Assembly (NCBI GenBank): GCA_013822765.1
Contig: PNKY01000002.1
Coordinates: 620,001 to 684,000 of the forward strand
Direction: 5' to 3'
DNA length: 64,000 nt
From: Rhodospirillum sp.
Lineage (GTDB): Bacteria; Pseudomonadota; Alphaproteobacteria; Dongiales; Dongiaceae
The notes beneath the pieces were generated by a model. The model was given only the letters and a program-made list of their open reading frames with translations, was not told the origin of the DNA and did no database searches. A program made the position numbers and the translations under genes. Below are positions 1 through 11,117 of the stretch, piece after piece; the stretch's first letter is position 1; every line of letters begins with the position of its first letter.

Positions 1-1260
1 GTCGATCACCAGGTCCGCCATCTTCTTGCTCGGCGTCGTATCGCTCTTGATGCCTCCCACGAAGCCAGGCGTCAGGTCGGTGGGCTCGGTCGTGACCTTG
101 CCGTCGCCGGCCGTCTTCACGGTGCACTTCACCGAGTAGTCGGCGATGTTGGACAGCTTCTTGTGTGGCGCGAGCACCTCCACCCGGAAATAGCCCTGGG
201 TCAGGTTCGGGTTGCTCGGGGCAGTGAGGCCGAGCGCGCCGCTCGCGGGCTGCGCGGCCTTGAAGCCGAGGCCCTTGGGCGCGTTCTTGTCGTCGATCTC
301 GATCACGTGGTCGAGGAACTTCACGTCGGACTTGTCGAACTTGACCTGGAAGGTCTGCGAGTGGTTGCCGAGCTGATCGACGAAGCGGTATTTCACCGTG
401 CCCTTACCGGTCGCCTCGATGGTCGGGTTGAGGTGCAGCTTGGCCGGGCACTTGGCTTCGTAGTCCTTGGGCGTGATGGCGAGCGCCGCCTGGTTCACCT
501 GGAACCCCATGGCGATGTCGTTGCTGCCGGTCGGCTTTGGCTTCGGCGGATCGCTGACGGTCCGTTGCGGCCCGCCCTTCTGGCAAATCACGTTGATGTT
601 GGCCCAGCTCGGCTGCGACTGCTTCCACTGAACGCTGGGTGCACCCGCTTCGTTGACGTCCTTGTTGTCGTTCTTGTGCGCGACGCGGGCGACGTATCGA
701 AAGTCGGTCGGCAGGGTGGTGGTGCGGTCCTGGCCGAAGATCTGGTCGCGCGTCAGGCCCTGGTCCTCCAACTCGCCGCGCAGCTTGCGGCAGGCGTTGC
801 GCGCCCGCGTGGCAACGCTGGTACCATCGATCTCGAGAGTCCACCAGGCGTCGCGATCGATGTCCTCGGTGGCGCCATGATCGACCGCCGCATCATAGTT
901 GTACTGGTTGAATTCGGCCATCGAACCGCAGCAGCTGCCGACCTGGCCGGCGGAGATCAGCGGCGCAACGCCGATGACAAGGTAGGATTCCTTGATCCGC
1001 CACTTGTTCTTGCTGGTGTGCGCTTCGACGTGGAAGGGCAGGGCCAGCTTGGTGGGCTTGGCGTGGGCGTAGTCCTGGTCGTCGGGCACCACGACAATGG
1101 TGTCTTGACGGCCGATCGCCGCGGCTTGGTGGTTCTCGGCGGGCGAGATCTTCGGATCGCTCATCGACTCCGATGACGGCGTGTAGATGTCGGCAGACGC
1201 GCCCGCGGCGCTTAACAGCACGCCGATCGCGGCGCTCAGCAGCATGGTGCCCCTAGTCAT
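1..1260 (-). CDS. Secreted protein of unknown function, 3' end outside window
   Basis: The reading frame is open from an ATG at 1260 to the left edge, so about 420 codons are present and the C-terminus is missing. A GGAG seven bases upstream supports the start. The N-terminus (MTRGTMLLSAAIGVLLSAAGA) is a plausible signal peptide with cleavage after an Ala-rich stretch, so the product is probably exported. It carries scattered cysteines, including a CC pair near residue 108, and has beta-rich, Lys/Asp-rich stretches. I do not recognise a family. It lies downstream of and on the same strand as the cupin gene, 132 bases away. A GGCGCC-atgatc-GGCGCC inverted repeat (1285-1302) sits in its leader. 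Confidence 0.75.
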   Translation of the reverse strand, partial: MTRGTMLLSAAIGVLLSAAGASADIYTPSSESMSDPKISPAENHQAAAIGRQDTIVVVPDDQDYAHAKPTKLALPFHVEAHTSKNKWRIKESYLVIGVAPLISAGQVGSCCGSMAEFNQYNYDAAVDHGATEDIDRDAWWTLEIDGTSVATRARNACRKLRGELEDQGLTRDQIFGQDRTTTLPTDFRYVARVAHKNDNKDVNEAGAPSVQWKQSQPSWANINVICQKGGPQRTVSDPPKPKPTGSNDIAMGFQVNQAALAITPKDYEAKCPAKLHLNPTIEATGKGTVKYRFVDQLGNHSQTFQVKFDKSDVKFLDHVIEIDDKNAPKGLGFKAAQPASGALGLTAPSNPNLTQGYFRVEVLAPHKKLSNIADYSVKCTVKTAGDGKVTTEPTDLTPGFVGGIKSDTTPSKKMADLVID

Positions 1261-1392
1261 GGCGTATCTCCTGGCAAGGATGCCGGCGCCATGATCGGCG
1301 CCTGCACTCACAGGCTCGGTCGATACGGCCGGGCGAGAGGTTTGCCTTCGATCACGCCCTTGTCAGCCTAAGCGCATGGAACGTGACGGCGG

Positions 1393-1896
1393 TCACACGA
1401 TCTCCGGGCCACCCTGACGATCGCTCAGGGGCGGCCCGACCAGCTCGATGCCGTTCTGCCGGCAGGTCTCGGCGATCTCCGCCATGGCGTCGGCATCGGG
1501 CGCCGTCTGCGGCGGCAGTCCCGGGCGGTTGGCCGGGCGACTCAGCGACCGCAGCATGCTTTCGAAGTCGTGGCCGCGCGTGATGGTCATCACCCGGGCG
1601 CCGTCGGATTCCACCACGTAGCTGTGCGGAACGCCCTTGGGCGCGACGGCCGCGTCGCCGGCCTGGAGATAGTGGGTGCACCCGCCGACCTCCAGCCGCA
1701 GCGTGCCGTAGAGCACGACAAAAACCTCGTCCTCATGGTGGTGCAGATGGAGCGGGGGCGCGTCGCCATGGGGCATGTGATGCTCGACCACGCACAGGCC
1801 GTCGTTGCCTTCCCGTGCCGAGACCAGGAACCTGATGGCGCTGCCGAGAAACCACCGCATTTCGCCGCCATCCCGATTTATGAGTGCCACGCCCAT
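1393..1896 (-). CDS. Cupin-domain protein
   Basis: This 167-residue protein has a single cupin_2 barrel. The first cupin motif is visible as HLHHHEDEVFVV (two His and a Glu for metal), followed by a Gly-rich turn. The second motif is AVAPKGVPHSYVV with its conserved His. Such proteins bind a divalent metal and act as small dioxygenases, isomerases or sugar/ligand binders; the substrate cannot be read from sequence. The start is supported by GAGGAAG upstream. It is divergent from a LysR regulator gene with 134 bases between them containing an inverted repeat, so the regulator probably controls it. Confidence 0.85.
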   Translation of the reverse strand: MGVALINRDGGEMRWFLGSAIRFLVSAREGNDGLCVVEHHMPHGDAPPLHLHHHEDEVFVVLYGTLRLEVGGCTHYLQAGDAAVAPKGVPHSYVVESDGARVMTITRGHDFESMLRSLSRPANRPGLPPQTAPDADAMAEIAETCRQNGIELVGPPLSDRQGGPEIV

Positions 1897-1986
1897 GTTC
1901 GTCTTCCTCAGTGCTGCGAATTGGCCGTCGCGGCAGTTGCCGCCGCGATGCGAGGCTGTTTAGGCTGTCCCCGGCGGAGACGGAAA

Positions 1987-2012
1987 TCGATTGATGATAT
2001 GGGGCCAATCGA
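1987..2012. promoter_or_regulatory. Candidate LysR-type operator between cupin and lysR genes
   Basis: The intergenic region contains a perfect inverted repeat TCGATTG (1987-1993) and CAATCGA (2006-2012) separated by 12 bases, ending 18 bases before the LysR start codon. This is the general form (interrupted dyad within a divergent promoter) of LysR-family binding sites. Function is inferred from position and symmetry only. Confidence 0.5.
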
Positions 2013-2030
2013 CCCAATGAATTTGGCGCT

Positions 2031-2963
2031 ATGAATCTGAACGGGTTCGATCTCAACCTGTTGCGGGTGTTCGACGCCTTGATGCGCGAGCGCAGCGTGA
2101 CGCGCGCCGGCGAGCGTATCGGCCTCAGCCAGCCGGCGGTCAGCGCCGCACTCAACCGGCTGCGCCACCTGGTCGGCGATCAGCTGTTCGTCCGGCGCGG
2201 CAACGACATGGTGCCGACACCGCGGGCCGAGGATCTGTCCACCCCGGTGCGGTGCGCGCTGGCGGAAATCGAGAAGGCGTTCGTGGGTGGCGCCAGGTTC
2301 GATCCGGCCACGGCGGAGCGTACCTTTACCTTCATGGGCGCTGACTACTTTTCTATGCGCCTGATGCCGGAGTTGGCGCGGCGGATTTCAGCTGTGGCGC
2401 CGGGCATCATCCTGCGGCTGCTGGACAGCGCGCGCGGCGACGTCGATCGGCTGCTCCAGGAGGATTTGATCGACGCCGCCCTGGAGCGTCCGCTGCAGGT
2501 GCCGGACTGGATCTCCAGCGCGTTGCTGTTCACGTCGCCGTTCGTGGTCATTGCCGCGAAGGGCAACCCCAGGCTCGATGGCATCGCGCCGGGCGAGACC
2601 ATCCCGCTCGATCTCTACTGCGCGATGCCCCAGGCGATCCGGTCGATCGATGGGTCGCTCAACGGCTTTGTCGACAGCGCGTTGGCCGGCATTGGTCGCC
2701 GCCGTCGCGTCGTGCTCGCGCTGCCGCATTTCCACGGCATCGCGCTGTCGGTCGCGGCCAGCGGCCTGATCGCCGCCGTGCCGAAACAGGTGGCGGATAT
2801 CCTGCCAATAGGTCTCGGCTTGGCGATCTACCAGGCGCCGGTGGCCATGCCGGAGCCGGACGTGCGGATGTATTGGCATTCGCGCCATGACGACGACCCG
2901 GGGCATCGCTGGATTCGCGCGGAAATCCAGGCTGTCCTGCAGCCGGTCCAGGCGCGTTCCTGA
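2031..2963 (+). CDS. LysR-family transcriptional regulator
   Basis: The 310-residue product begins with the usual LysR winged helix-turn-helix: DLNLLRVFDALMRERSVT (residues 6-23), then GLSQPAVSAALNRLRHLVGDQLFVRR (about 31-56). A periplasmic-binding-protein-like effector domain follows (about 90-300). The opening resembles the NodD/NahR/LinR subgroup, which respond to aromatic or flavonoid-like ligands, but the inducer here is unknown. It is divergent from the cupin gene, the most likely target, and is closed by a strong hairpin terminator at 2983-3009. Confidence 0.93.
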   Translation: MNLNGFDLNLLRVFDALMRERSVTRAGERIGLSQPAVSAALNRLRHLVGDQLFVRRGNDMVPTPRAEDLSTPVRCALAEIEKAFVGGARFDPATAERTFTFMGADYFSMRLMPELARRISAVAPGIILRLLDSARGDVDRLLQEDLIDAALERPLQVPDWISSALLFTSPFVVIAAKGNPRLDGIAPGETIPLDLYCAMPQAIRSIDGSLNGFVDSALAGIGRRRRVVLALPHFHGIALSVAASGLIAAVPKQVADILPIGLGLAIYQAPVAMPEPDVRMYWHSRHDDDPGHRWIRAEIQAVLQPVQARS

Positions 2964-2982
2964 GTCTGAAAACAGCGGTCTC

Positions 2983-3009
2983 CGACCCGCCTGGCCCGGG
3001 TCGATTTTT
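2983..3009 (+). terminator. Rho-independent terminator of the lysR gene
   Basis: A seven-pair perfect stem CGACCCG / CGGGTCG (2983-2989 and 2997-3003) with a seven-base loop is followed at once by ATTTTT. It lies 20 bases after the lysR stop codon and separates lysR from gyrA. Confidence 0.8.
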
Positions 3010-3056
3010 CCAGCGGTAAATCATTGAAATAACAGGGTGTTTTTGCGAGTGCGAAA

Positions 3057-3089
3057 GGTTGTTTCGGCAGATCGAATCTGCTATCAACC
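3057..3089 (+). other. Extended hairpin in the gyrA leader
   Basis: GCAGAT-CGA-ATCTGC (3067-3081) is a perfect palindrome flanked by complementary GGTTG (3057-3061) and CAACC (3085-3089). Together they could form an imperfect 33-base stem-loop about 63 bases before the gyrA start. It has no T-tract, so it is more likely a leader structure or operator than a terminator. Function unknown. Confidence 0.4.
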
Positions 3090-3152
3090 GAAAGCCGGAC
3101 TTAAGGGCGATTCCTGCCCCTTCGCCAGCCCTAAAAATCGAGCACCAGTTCA

Positions 3153-5921
<2,769 letters not shown>

Positions 5922-5950
5922 CAGCATATACGCCACTGGGAGGGGCGGAC

Positions 5951-6445
5951 ATGGCGGACAAGCGCATCGGCATCTATCCAGGCACGTTCGATCCCGTGAC
6001 CAACGGGCACGTCGACATCATCCGGCGCGCGACGCACCTGGTGGACAAGCTGGTGGTGGCGGTGTCCGTGAACGCCGGCAAGGGCCCGGCCTTCACGGTC
6101 GAGGAGCGTGCGTCGCTGCTGAAGGGCGAGATCGCGGACGCCAGGAACGGCTTTTCCGCCGAGATCGAGGTGGTGACGTTCGACAGCCTGCTGATGCATT
6201 TCGCCGAGCAGATGAAGGCCAAGGTCATCATCCGCGGCCTGCGCGCCGTGTCCGACTTCGACTACGAGTTCCAGATGACCGGCATGAACGCCCGCCTCAA
6301 CCCGGACATCGAAACCGTGTTCCTGATGGCTTCGGAACGCAGCCAGTTCATCTCCTCCCGCTTCGTGAAGGAGATCTACAAGCTCGGCGGCGACGTCGGC
6401 CAGTTCGTCTCCCCACGCGTGGTCGAGGCGCTGAAAGGGAAGTAG
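5951..6445 (+). CDS. coaD: Phosphopantetheine adenylyltransferase
   Basis: CoaD transfers AMP from ATP to 4'-phosphopantetheine, the penultimate step of coenzyme A synthesis in the cytoplasm. The 164-residue length is normal. The nucleotidyltransferase signature GTFDPVTNGHVD (residues 11-22) contains the catalytic T/HxGH-type His, and the C-terminal ATP-binding stretch (S-E-R-S-Q-F-I-S-S-R-F-V-K-E) is intact. An AGGGGCG element precedes the ATG. It sits directly after gyrA and before a palindromic repeat that could end the transcript. Confidence 0.97.
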   Translation: MADKRIGIYPGTFDPVTNGHVDIIRRATHLVDKLVVAVSVNAGKGPAFTVEERASLLKGEIADARNGFSAEIEVVTFDSLLMHFAEQMKAKVIIRGLRAVSDFDYEFQMTGMNARLNPDIETVFLMASERSQFISSRFVKEIYKLGGDVGQFVSPRVVEALKGK

Positions 6446-6478
6446 CGGACGCTGCTCGATCGCTCCGTTTCTCCTACC

Positions 6479-6565
6479 GTCATCCCGGGCTTGACCCGGG
6501 ATCCATCGTCGCACCGCACTGCCCGTGCAGCGGAGGAATGGGCCCCGGATCAAGTCCGGGGTGAC
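6479..6565. repeat. Paired palindromic repeat, intergenic
   Basis: Two arms of about 26 bases face each other: GTCATCCCGGGCTTGACCC... at 6479-6504, and its imperfect reverse complement ending GTCCGGGGTGAC at about 6539-6564. Each arm is itself nearly palindromic (CCCGGG around TTGA). Elements with this GTCATCCCGG-type core are widespread in alphaproteobacterial intergenic DNA. This copy lies between coaD and glpR and could act as an RNA hairpin or terminator. The rest of 6446-6649 shows nothing else clear. Confidence 0.65.
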
Positions 6566-6649
6566 AGCGGAATGGGTGCCAAGAGGGTGCATCCCTGTCC
6601 TTGCTTGCCTGTCAGCTTGTGCTAGCCTCCCGCCGTCAAGGGGAGTGGC

Positions 6650-7450
6650 ATGCAGGATTTCACCCATCGGCAGAATGAGATTCTCGCGCTGGCGCGATCC
6701 GCCGGGCGGGTCAGCGTCGATGACCTCGCGGTGCGCTTCGACGTGACGCCGCAGACCATCCGAAAGGACCTCAACGACCTGTGCGACCGGCGGCTGCTAA
6801 ACCGCGTCCATGGTGGGGCGGTGGTTGCGTCCGGCATCGAGAACCTGGCCTACGAGGCGCGCCGCTTCATCGCGGCGGAGGAGAAGCGGGCGATCGGCAA
6901 GGCGGCGGCCGCGCTTATTCCCAACCAGAGCTCGCTCTTCATCAACATCGGCACCACCACGGAAGAAGTCGCGGCCAACCTGATGGGCCACGAGGAGCTG
7001 CTGGTCATCACCAACAACCTCAACGTCGCCATGCTGCTCTACCGTCACCCGACCATCGAGGTGATCGTGGCGGGCGGCGTCGTCCGGCGCACCGACGGCG
7101 CGGTGGTGGGCTCGAGCGCGGTCGACCTGATTCGGCAGTTCAAGGTGGATACAGCTGTGATCGGCGCCTCGGCGATCGACGAGGACGGGGCGCTGCTCGA
7201 TTTCGATTATCGCGAAGTGAAAGTGAGCCAAGCCATAATCGAAAATGCACGCAAGGTGATCCTGGTGGCGGACCGCCTGAAGCTGGAGCGGGCGGCACCG
7301 GTGAAGATCGCACATTTGTCGCAAATTCATACGTTTATCACCGATTCTTTGACTTCGGCGGAGCTGCGCGACCTGTGTGCAACGCACAATGTACAGGTCG
7401 TGGAAACGAGCGGCCCGGCGGTATTCGAAAGCGAAAACTCGGCGGCTTAG
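6650..7450 (+). CDS. glpR: DeoR-family repressor, GlpR-like
   Basis: The 266-residue protein has an N-terminal DeoR helix-turn-helix (about 6-58, with RVSVDDLAVRFDVTPQTIRKD-type sequence) and a C-terminal sugar-phosphate sensor domain of the ribose-5-phosphate isomerase-like fold. The latter contains IGTTTEEVA (about 101-109) and VIGASAIDEDG. In GlpR-type regulators the sensor binds glycerol 3-phosphate and releases DNA. Its place directly before glpD and the glycerol importer supports that role. GGGGAG precedes the ATG. It probably represses the downstream operon through the palindrome at 7481-7496. Confidence 0.88.
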   Translation: MQDFTHRQNEILALARSAGRVSVDDLAVRFDVTPQTIRKDLNDLCDRRLLNRVHGGAVVASGIENLAYEARRFIAAEEKRAIGKAAAALIPNQSSLFINIGTTTEEVAANLMGHEELLVITNNLNVAMLLYRHPTIEVIVAGGVVRRTDGAVVGSSAVDLIRQFKVDTAVIGASAIDEDGALLDFDYREVKVSQAIIENARKVILVADRLKLERAAPVKIAHLSQIHTFITDSLTSAELRDLCATHNVQVVETSGPAVFESENSAA

Positions 7451-7476
7451 GCTTCGGTTCTTTCGAATGAACTCTA

Positions 7477-7505
7477 TTGCGAACGTTAAAACGTTCATCT
7501 AGGGT
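7477..7505 (+). promoter_or_regulatory. Candidate glpD promoter with embedded operator
   Basis: TTGCGA (7477-7482) and TAGGGT (7500-7505) are spaced 17 bases apart, a passable sigma-70-like promoter. Inside lies the perfect dyad GAACGTT-AA-AACGTTC (7481-7496), overlapping the -35 and the spacer. A repressor bound there would block RNA polymerase, which fits control by the adjacent DeoR-family protein. The promoter boxes are weak matches; the dyad is exact. Assignment to GlpR is inference. Confidence 0.5.
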
Positions 7506-7535
7506 TCGCTTCCGAAACGATGTGAAATTAAAAAG

Positions 7536-9107
7536 ATGCATCGGTCAGGGGGCGAGTTGGGTGGCACGTTCGACGTCGCGATCATCGGCGGCGGAATCAA
7601 CGGATGCGGGATTGCTCGGGACGCTGCGGGGCGCGGTCTCTCCGTCTATCTGTGCGAGCAGGCCGACCTCGCGAGCGGGACCTCCTCGGCCTCCACCAAG
7701 CTGATCCACGGTGGCCTGCGCTATCTCGAATATTACGAGTTCCGCCTAGTGCGCGAGTCGCTGCAGGAGCGCGAAGTGCTATGGCGCGTCGCGCCGCACG
7801 TCGTATCGCCCCTGCGCTTCGTGCTGCCGCATCACAAGGGGTTGCGCCCGGCCTGGCTGCTGCGGCTCGGCCTCTTCCTCTACGACCATCTCGGTGGGCG
7901 CAAGCTGCTGCCGGCAACGCGGACGCTCGATCTGCGCAGCGATGCCGCCGGCAGGCCGCTCAAGCCGGGCGATTTCACCAAGGCGTTCGAGTATTCCGAC
8001 TGCTGGGTGGACGATGCGCGGCTGGTGGTGCTGAACGCGGTCGACGCCGCGCGCCGCGGCGCCGACATCCGCACCCGCACCCGCGCGGTCTCCGCCGAAC
8101 GGCAGGGCGACCGCTGGATCCTCACCACCGAGCATGTCGAGAGCGGCCAGCGCGCGCAGATCGAAGCCCGCACGCTGGTCAACGCCGCCGGTCCCTGGGT
8201 CGCGCGCACCTTGTCCGACGTCGCCAAGATCGAAACCAAGGCGCGCATCCGCCTGGTGCAGGGCTCGCACATCGTGGTGCCGAAGCTGTTCGACCATGAC
8301 CGCTGCTACATCTTCCAGAATACCGACGGGCGGATCGTGTTCGCGATTCCATACGAGCAGGACTTCACGCTGATCGGCACCACCGACCAGGATTACCAGG
8401 GCGAGCTCGGCGACATCCGCATCAGCGCGGAGGAGACCAGCTACCTGTGCAGCCTCGCCAACGGCTACTTCGCGCGGCAGATCACGCCCAAGGACGTGGT
8501 GTGGAGCTATTCCGGCGTGCGCCCGCTCTACGACGACGGCGCCAGCGCGGCCCAGGCGGCGACCCGCGACTATGTGCTGGCGGTCGATGCCGACAACGGG
8601 CAGCCGGCGCTGCTGTCGGTGTTCGGCGGCAAGATCACGACCTACCGGAAGCTGTCGGAACACGCGCTGGAGAAGCTGTCCCCTTTTCTCGGCACCGACG
8701 CGGCGGCCAACAAAGGGTGGACCGGGCGCGAGCCGCTGCCGGGCGGCGAGTTTCCCGTGGAGCGCGTCGCGGCCCAGGTCGACCAGCTCATCAGCCGCTA
8801 CGGGTTCCTGGCGCGCCCGCACGCGGCGCGGCTGGTGCGGATGTACGGCACGCGCGCCAAGGACATGCTGGGCGCGGCGCAATCGGCGGCGGACCTGGGG
8901 CGCGATTTCGGTGCGACCCTGACGCAGGCCGAGATCGACTATCTGATCCGCGAGGAATGGGCGGAGCGCGTCGACGACGTGTTGTGGCGGCGCAGCAAGC
9001 TGGGCCTCAGGATGAGCGCCGAGCAGGCCACCGCGGTCGCCGACGCGATGGATGCGCGCCGGCGCAATGCCGCGCGGCAGCCGGCCGTCGCGGGAGCACG
9101 GCCATGA
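7536..9107 (+). CDS. glpD: Aerobic glycerol-3-phosphate dehydrogenase
   Basis: GlpD is a membrane-associated flavoprotein oxidising sn-glycerol 3-phosphate to dihydroxyacetone phosphate and passing electrons to quinone. The 523-residue product has the FAD dinucleotide motif DVAIIGGGINGCGIARDA near residue 13, followed by the family's SGTSSASTKLIHGGLRYLE stretch. The C-terminal alpha-helical DAO_C domain is present. It follows glpR by 85 bases containing a promoter/operator and precedes the importer genes, so imported glycerol, once phosphorylated by GlpK, is oxidised here. No strong Shine-Dalgarno sequence precedes the ATG. Confidence 0.95.
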   Translation: MHRSGGELGGTFDVAIIGGGINGCGIARDAAGRGLSVYLCEQADLASGTSSASTKLIHGGLRYLEYYEFRLVRESLQEREVLWRVAPHVVSPLRFVLPHHKGLRPAWLLRLGLFLYDHLGGRKLLPATRTLDLRSDAAGRPLKPGDFTKAFEYSDCWVDDARLVVLNAVDAARRGADIRTRTRAVSAERQGDRWILTTEHVESGQRAQIEARTLVNAAGPWVARTLSDVAKIETKARIRLVQGSHIVVPKLFDHDRCYIFQNTDGRIVFAIPYEQDFTLIGTTDQDYQGELGDIRISAEETSYLCSLANGYFARQITPKDVVWSYSGVRPLYDDGASAAQAATRDYVLAVDADNGQPALLSVFGGKITTYRKLSEHALEKLSPFLGTDAAANKGWTGREPLPGGEFPVERVAAQVDQLISRYGFLARPHAARLVRMYGTRAKDMLGAAQSAADLGRDFGATLTQAEIDYLIREEWAERVDDVLWRRSKLGLRMSAEQATAVADAMDARRRNAARQPAVAGARP

Positions 9108-9271
9108 AATTGGAATCTGGATCGCACCGGAGTTCGCCAGACAACTGGCAAATCGGACCGCGCTGGGTGCGAGCGCGGACCGCACGTGGGAGCGTACCAA
9201 ACGCAAATCGACCGGGCTCGTGCGCACTGGTCGAACGCGAACAGCAAAGGCGCACTTTGGAGGAAGCGATC

Positions 9272-11005
9272 ATGGCGATACGTAGAACCGTGTCGTTGGC
9301 TGTCCTGATGCTGGCGTCGGGGATGACGCCGGCGGTTGCGGACATGGCGGCGGCGGAGAAGTGGGTCAATGACGAGTTCCAGCCTTCGACGCTGTCGAAA
9401 GCCGACCAGCTGAAGGAGATGGAGTGGTTCATCAATGCGGCGAAGCCACTCGCCGGCATGGAGGTCAACGTGCTGTCGGAGACCATCCCGACGCACGAGT
9501 ATGAGTCGAAGGTCCTGACCAAGGCGTTCGAAGAGATCACGGGCATCAAGGTCAACCACCAGCTGCTCGGCGAAGGCGAAGTCGTGCAGGCGGTTCAAAC
9601 GCAGATGCAGACCAATCGCAATCTGTATGACGGCTACATCAACGACTCCGATCTGATCGGAACGCATTCGCGTCTGCAGAGCGCAGTCAACCTGACCGAC
9701 TTCATGGCGGGCGAGGGCAAGGACGTTACCAATCCGGGCCTCGACATCGATGACTTCATCGGCAGGTCGTTCACCACCGGTCCGGATGGCAAGCTGTGGC
9801 AATTGCCCGACCAGCAGTTCGCCAACCTCTACTGGTTCCGCAAGGACTGGTTCGACCGCAAGGACCTCCAGGCCGCGTTCAAGAAGAAGTACGGCTATGA
9901 CCTCGGCGTGCCGGTCAACTGGTCGGCCTATGAGGACATCGCCGAATTCTTCACCAACGACGTGAAGGAAATCGACGGTGTGAAGGTCTATGGCCACATG
10001 GACTACGGCAAGCGCGCGCCCGATCTCGGCTGGCGCATGACCGACGCGTGGCTGTCGATGGCGGGCGAAGGCTCGCCGGGCCTGCCGAACGGCCGTCCGA
10101 TCGACGAGTGGGGCATCCGGATGGAAGAGGGTTCCTGCAACCCGGCCGGCGCCTCGGTGTCGCGCGGTGGCGAGACCAACGGCCCAGCTTCGGTCTACGC
10201 GATCGCGAAGTGGGACGAGTGGCTGCGGAAATACGCGCCTCCGGGCGCTGCCGACTACGACTTCTATCAGTCGCTGCCGGCCCTCAGCCAGGGCAACGTG
10301 GCCCAGCAGATCTTCTGGTACACCGCCTTCACCGCTTCGATGGTGGCCCCGAAGAAGGACGGCAACAACACGGTCGACGATGCCGGCAAGCCGCTGTGGC
10401 GGATGGCCCCATCGCCGCATGGTGCCTACTGGAAGGAAGGCCAGAAGCTCGGTTATCAGGATACCGGCTCCTGGACTCTGTTCAAGTCGACCCCGCTCGA
10501 GAACCGCAAGGCGGCCTGGCTCTATGCCCAGTTCGTCACCTCGAAGACGGTCGATGTGAAGAAGAGCCATGTCGGTCTGACCATCATTCGCGACAGCACA
10601 ATCCATCACAAATCCTTCACCGAGCGCGCGCCCAACCTGGGCGGCCTGGTCGAGTTCTATCGCTCGCCCGACCGCGTCAACTGGACGCCGACCGGCATCA
10701 ACGTCCCCGACTATCCGAAGCTGGCACAGCTCTGGTGGCAGCAGATCGGTGACGTGAACTCCGGCGCCTTCACGCCGCAGGAAGCGATGGATCGTCTGGC
10801 CGCCGAAATGGACCTCGTCATGTCCCGCATGCAGGCTGCCGACGAAGCCAACAAGACCTACGGCGGCTGCGGCCCGCGCCTCAACGAGGAAAAGGATCCC
10901 TCGGAGTGGCTCGGCAAGCCGAACGGCCCGCATGCCAAGGTCGATGAGGACCCGAAGGGTGAAACCATCGCCTATGACGAACTGGTCAAGCGGTGGGCCA
11001 AGTAG
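9272..11005 (+). CDS. glpV: Glycerol ABC transporter substrate-binding protein
   Basis: The 577-residue protein starts at an ATG preceded by GGAGGA at ideal spacing; a signal peptide follows (MAIRRTVSLAVLMLASG... cut near AVADMA). It is a periplasmic extracellular solute-binding protein of the large GlpV type (longer than the usual 400-450 residues of the sugar-binding class), delivering glycerol to GlpP/GlpQ. The order binding protein, two ATPases, two permeases and a small DUF2160 protein matches the GlpSTPQUV glycerol importer described in Rhizobium leguminosarum, although there glpV is last and here it is first. An upstream in-frame extension runs through glpD in another frame and is not real. 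Confidence 0.9.
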   Translation: MAIRRTVSLAVLMLASGMTPAVADMAAAEKWVNDEFQPSTLSKADQLKEMEWFINAAKPLAGMEVNVLSETIPTHEYESKVLTKAFEEITGIKVNHQLLGEGEVVQAVQTQMQTNRNLYDGYINDSDLIGTHSRLQSAVNLTDFMAGEGKDVTNPGLDIDDFIGRSFTTGPDGKLWQLPDQQFANLYWFRKDWFDRKDLQAAFKKKYGYDLGVPVNWSAYEDIAEFFTNDVKEIDGVKVYGHMDYGKRAPDLGWRMTDAWLSMAGEGSPGLPNGRPIDEWGIRMEEGSCNPAGASVSRGGETNGPASVYAIAKWDEWLRKYAPPGAADYDFYQSLPALSQGNVAQQIFWYTAFTASMVAPKKDGNNTVDDAGKPLWRMAPSPHGAYWKEGQKLGYQDTGSWTLFKSTPLENRKAAWLYAQFVTSKTVDVKKSHVGLTIIRDSTIHHKSFTERAPNLGGLVEFYRSPDRVNWTPTGINVPDYPKLAQLWWQQIGDVNSGAFTPQEAMDRLAAEMDLVMSRMQAADEANKTYGGCGPRLNEEKDPSEWLGKPNGPHAKVDEDPKGETIAYDELVKRWAK

Positions 11006-11047
11006 CGCACGCCGTTTCCGAAGTGTGCTAGTGTCCTGAACCGGCAT

Positions 11048-11072
11048 CCCCGGGGGTTAACATCCCCCGGGG
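11048..11072 (+). other. Strong intercistronic hairpin between glpV and glpS
   Basis: A perfect nine-pair G+C stem, CCCCGGGGG (11048-11056) and CCCCCGGGG (11064-11072), has a seven-base TTAACAT loop and no following T-run. Hairpins at this position, between a binding-protein gene and its membrane components, commonly protect the upstream mRNA or partly terminate, giving binding protein in excess. That role is inferred. Confidence 0.65.
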
Positions 11073-11117
11073 CTTGCTGGCAGGGAAAACCAAGTCAAAA
11101 ACAATGCGCGGCTGGGA

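Noticed and set aside
1285..1302. GGCGCC-atgatc-GGCGCC hairpin as terminator of the cupin gene
   Set aside because: No T-tract, and it is 90 bases past the cupin stop, inside the leader of the next gene; only noted as a leader feature.
8447..9271. Long in-frame extension upstream of glpV
   Set aside because: It runs through glpD in a different frame; the ATG at 9272 has a strong GGAGGA site and opens a signal peptide.
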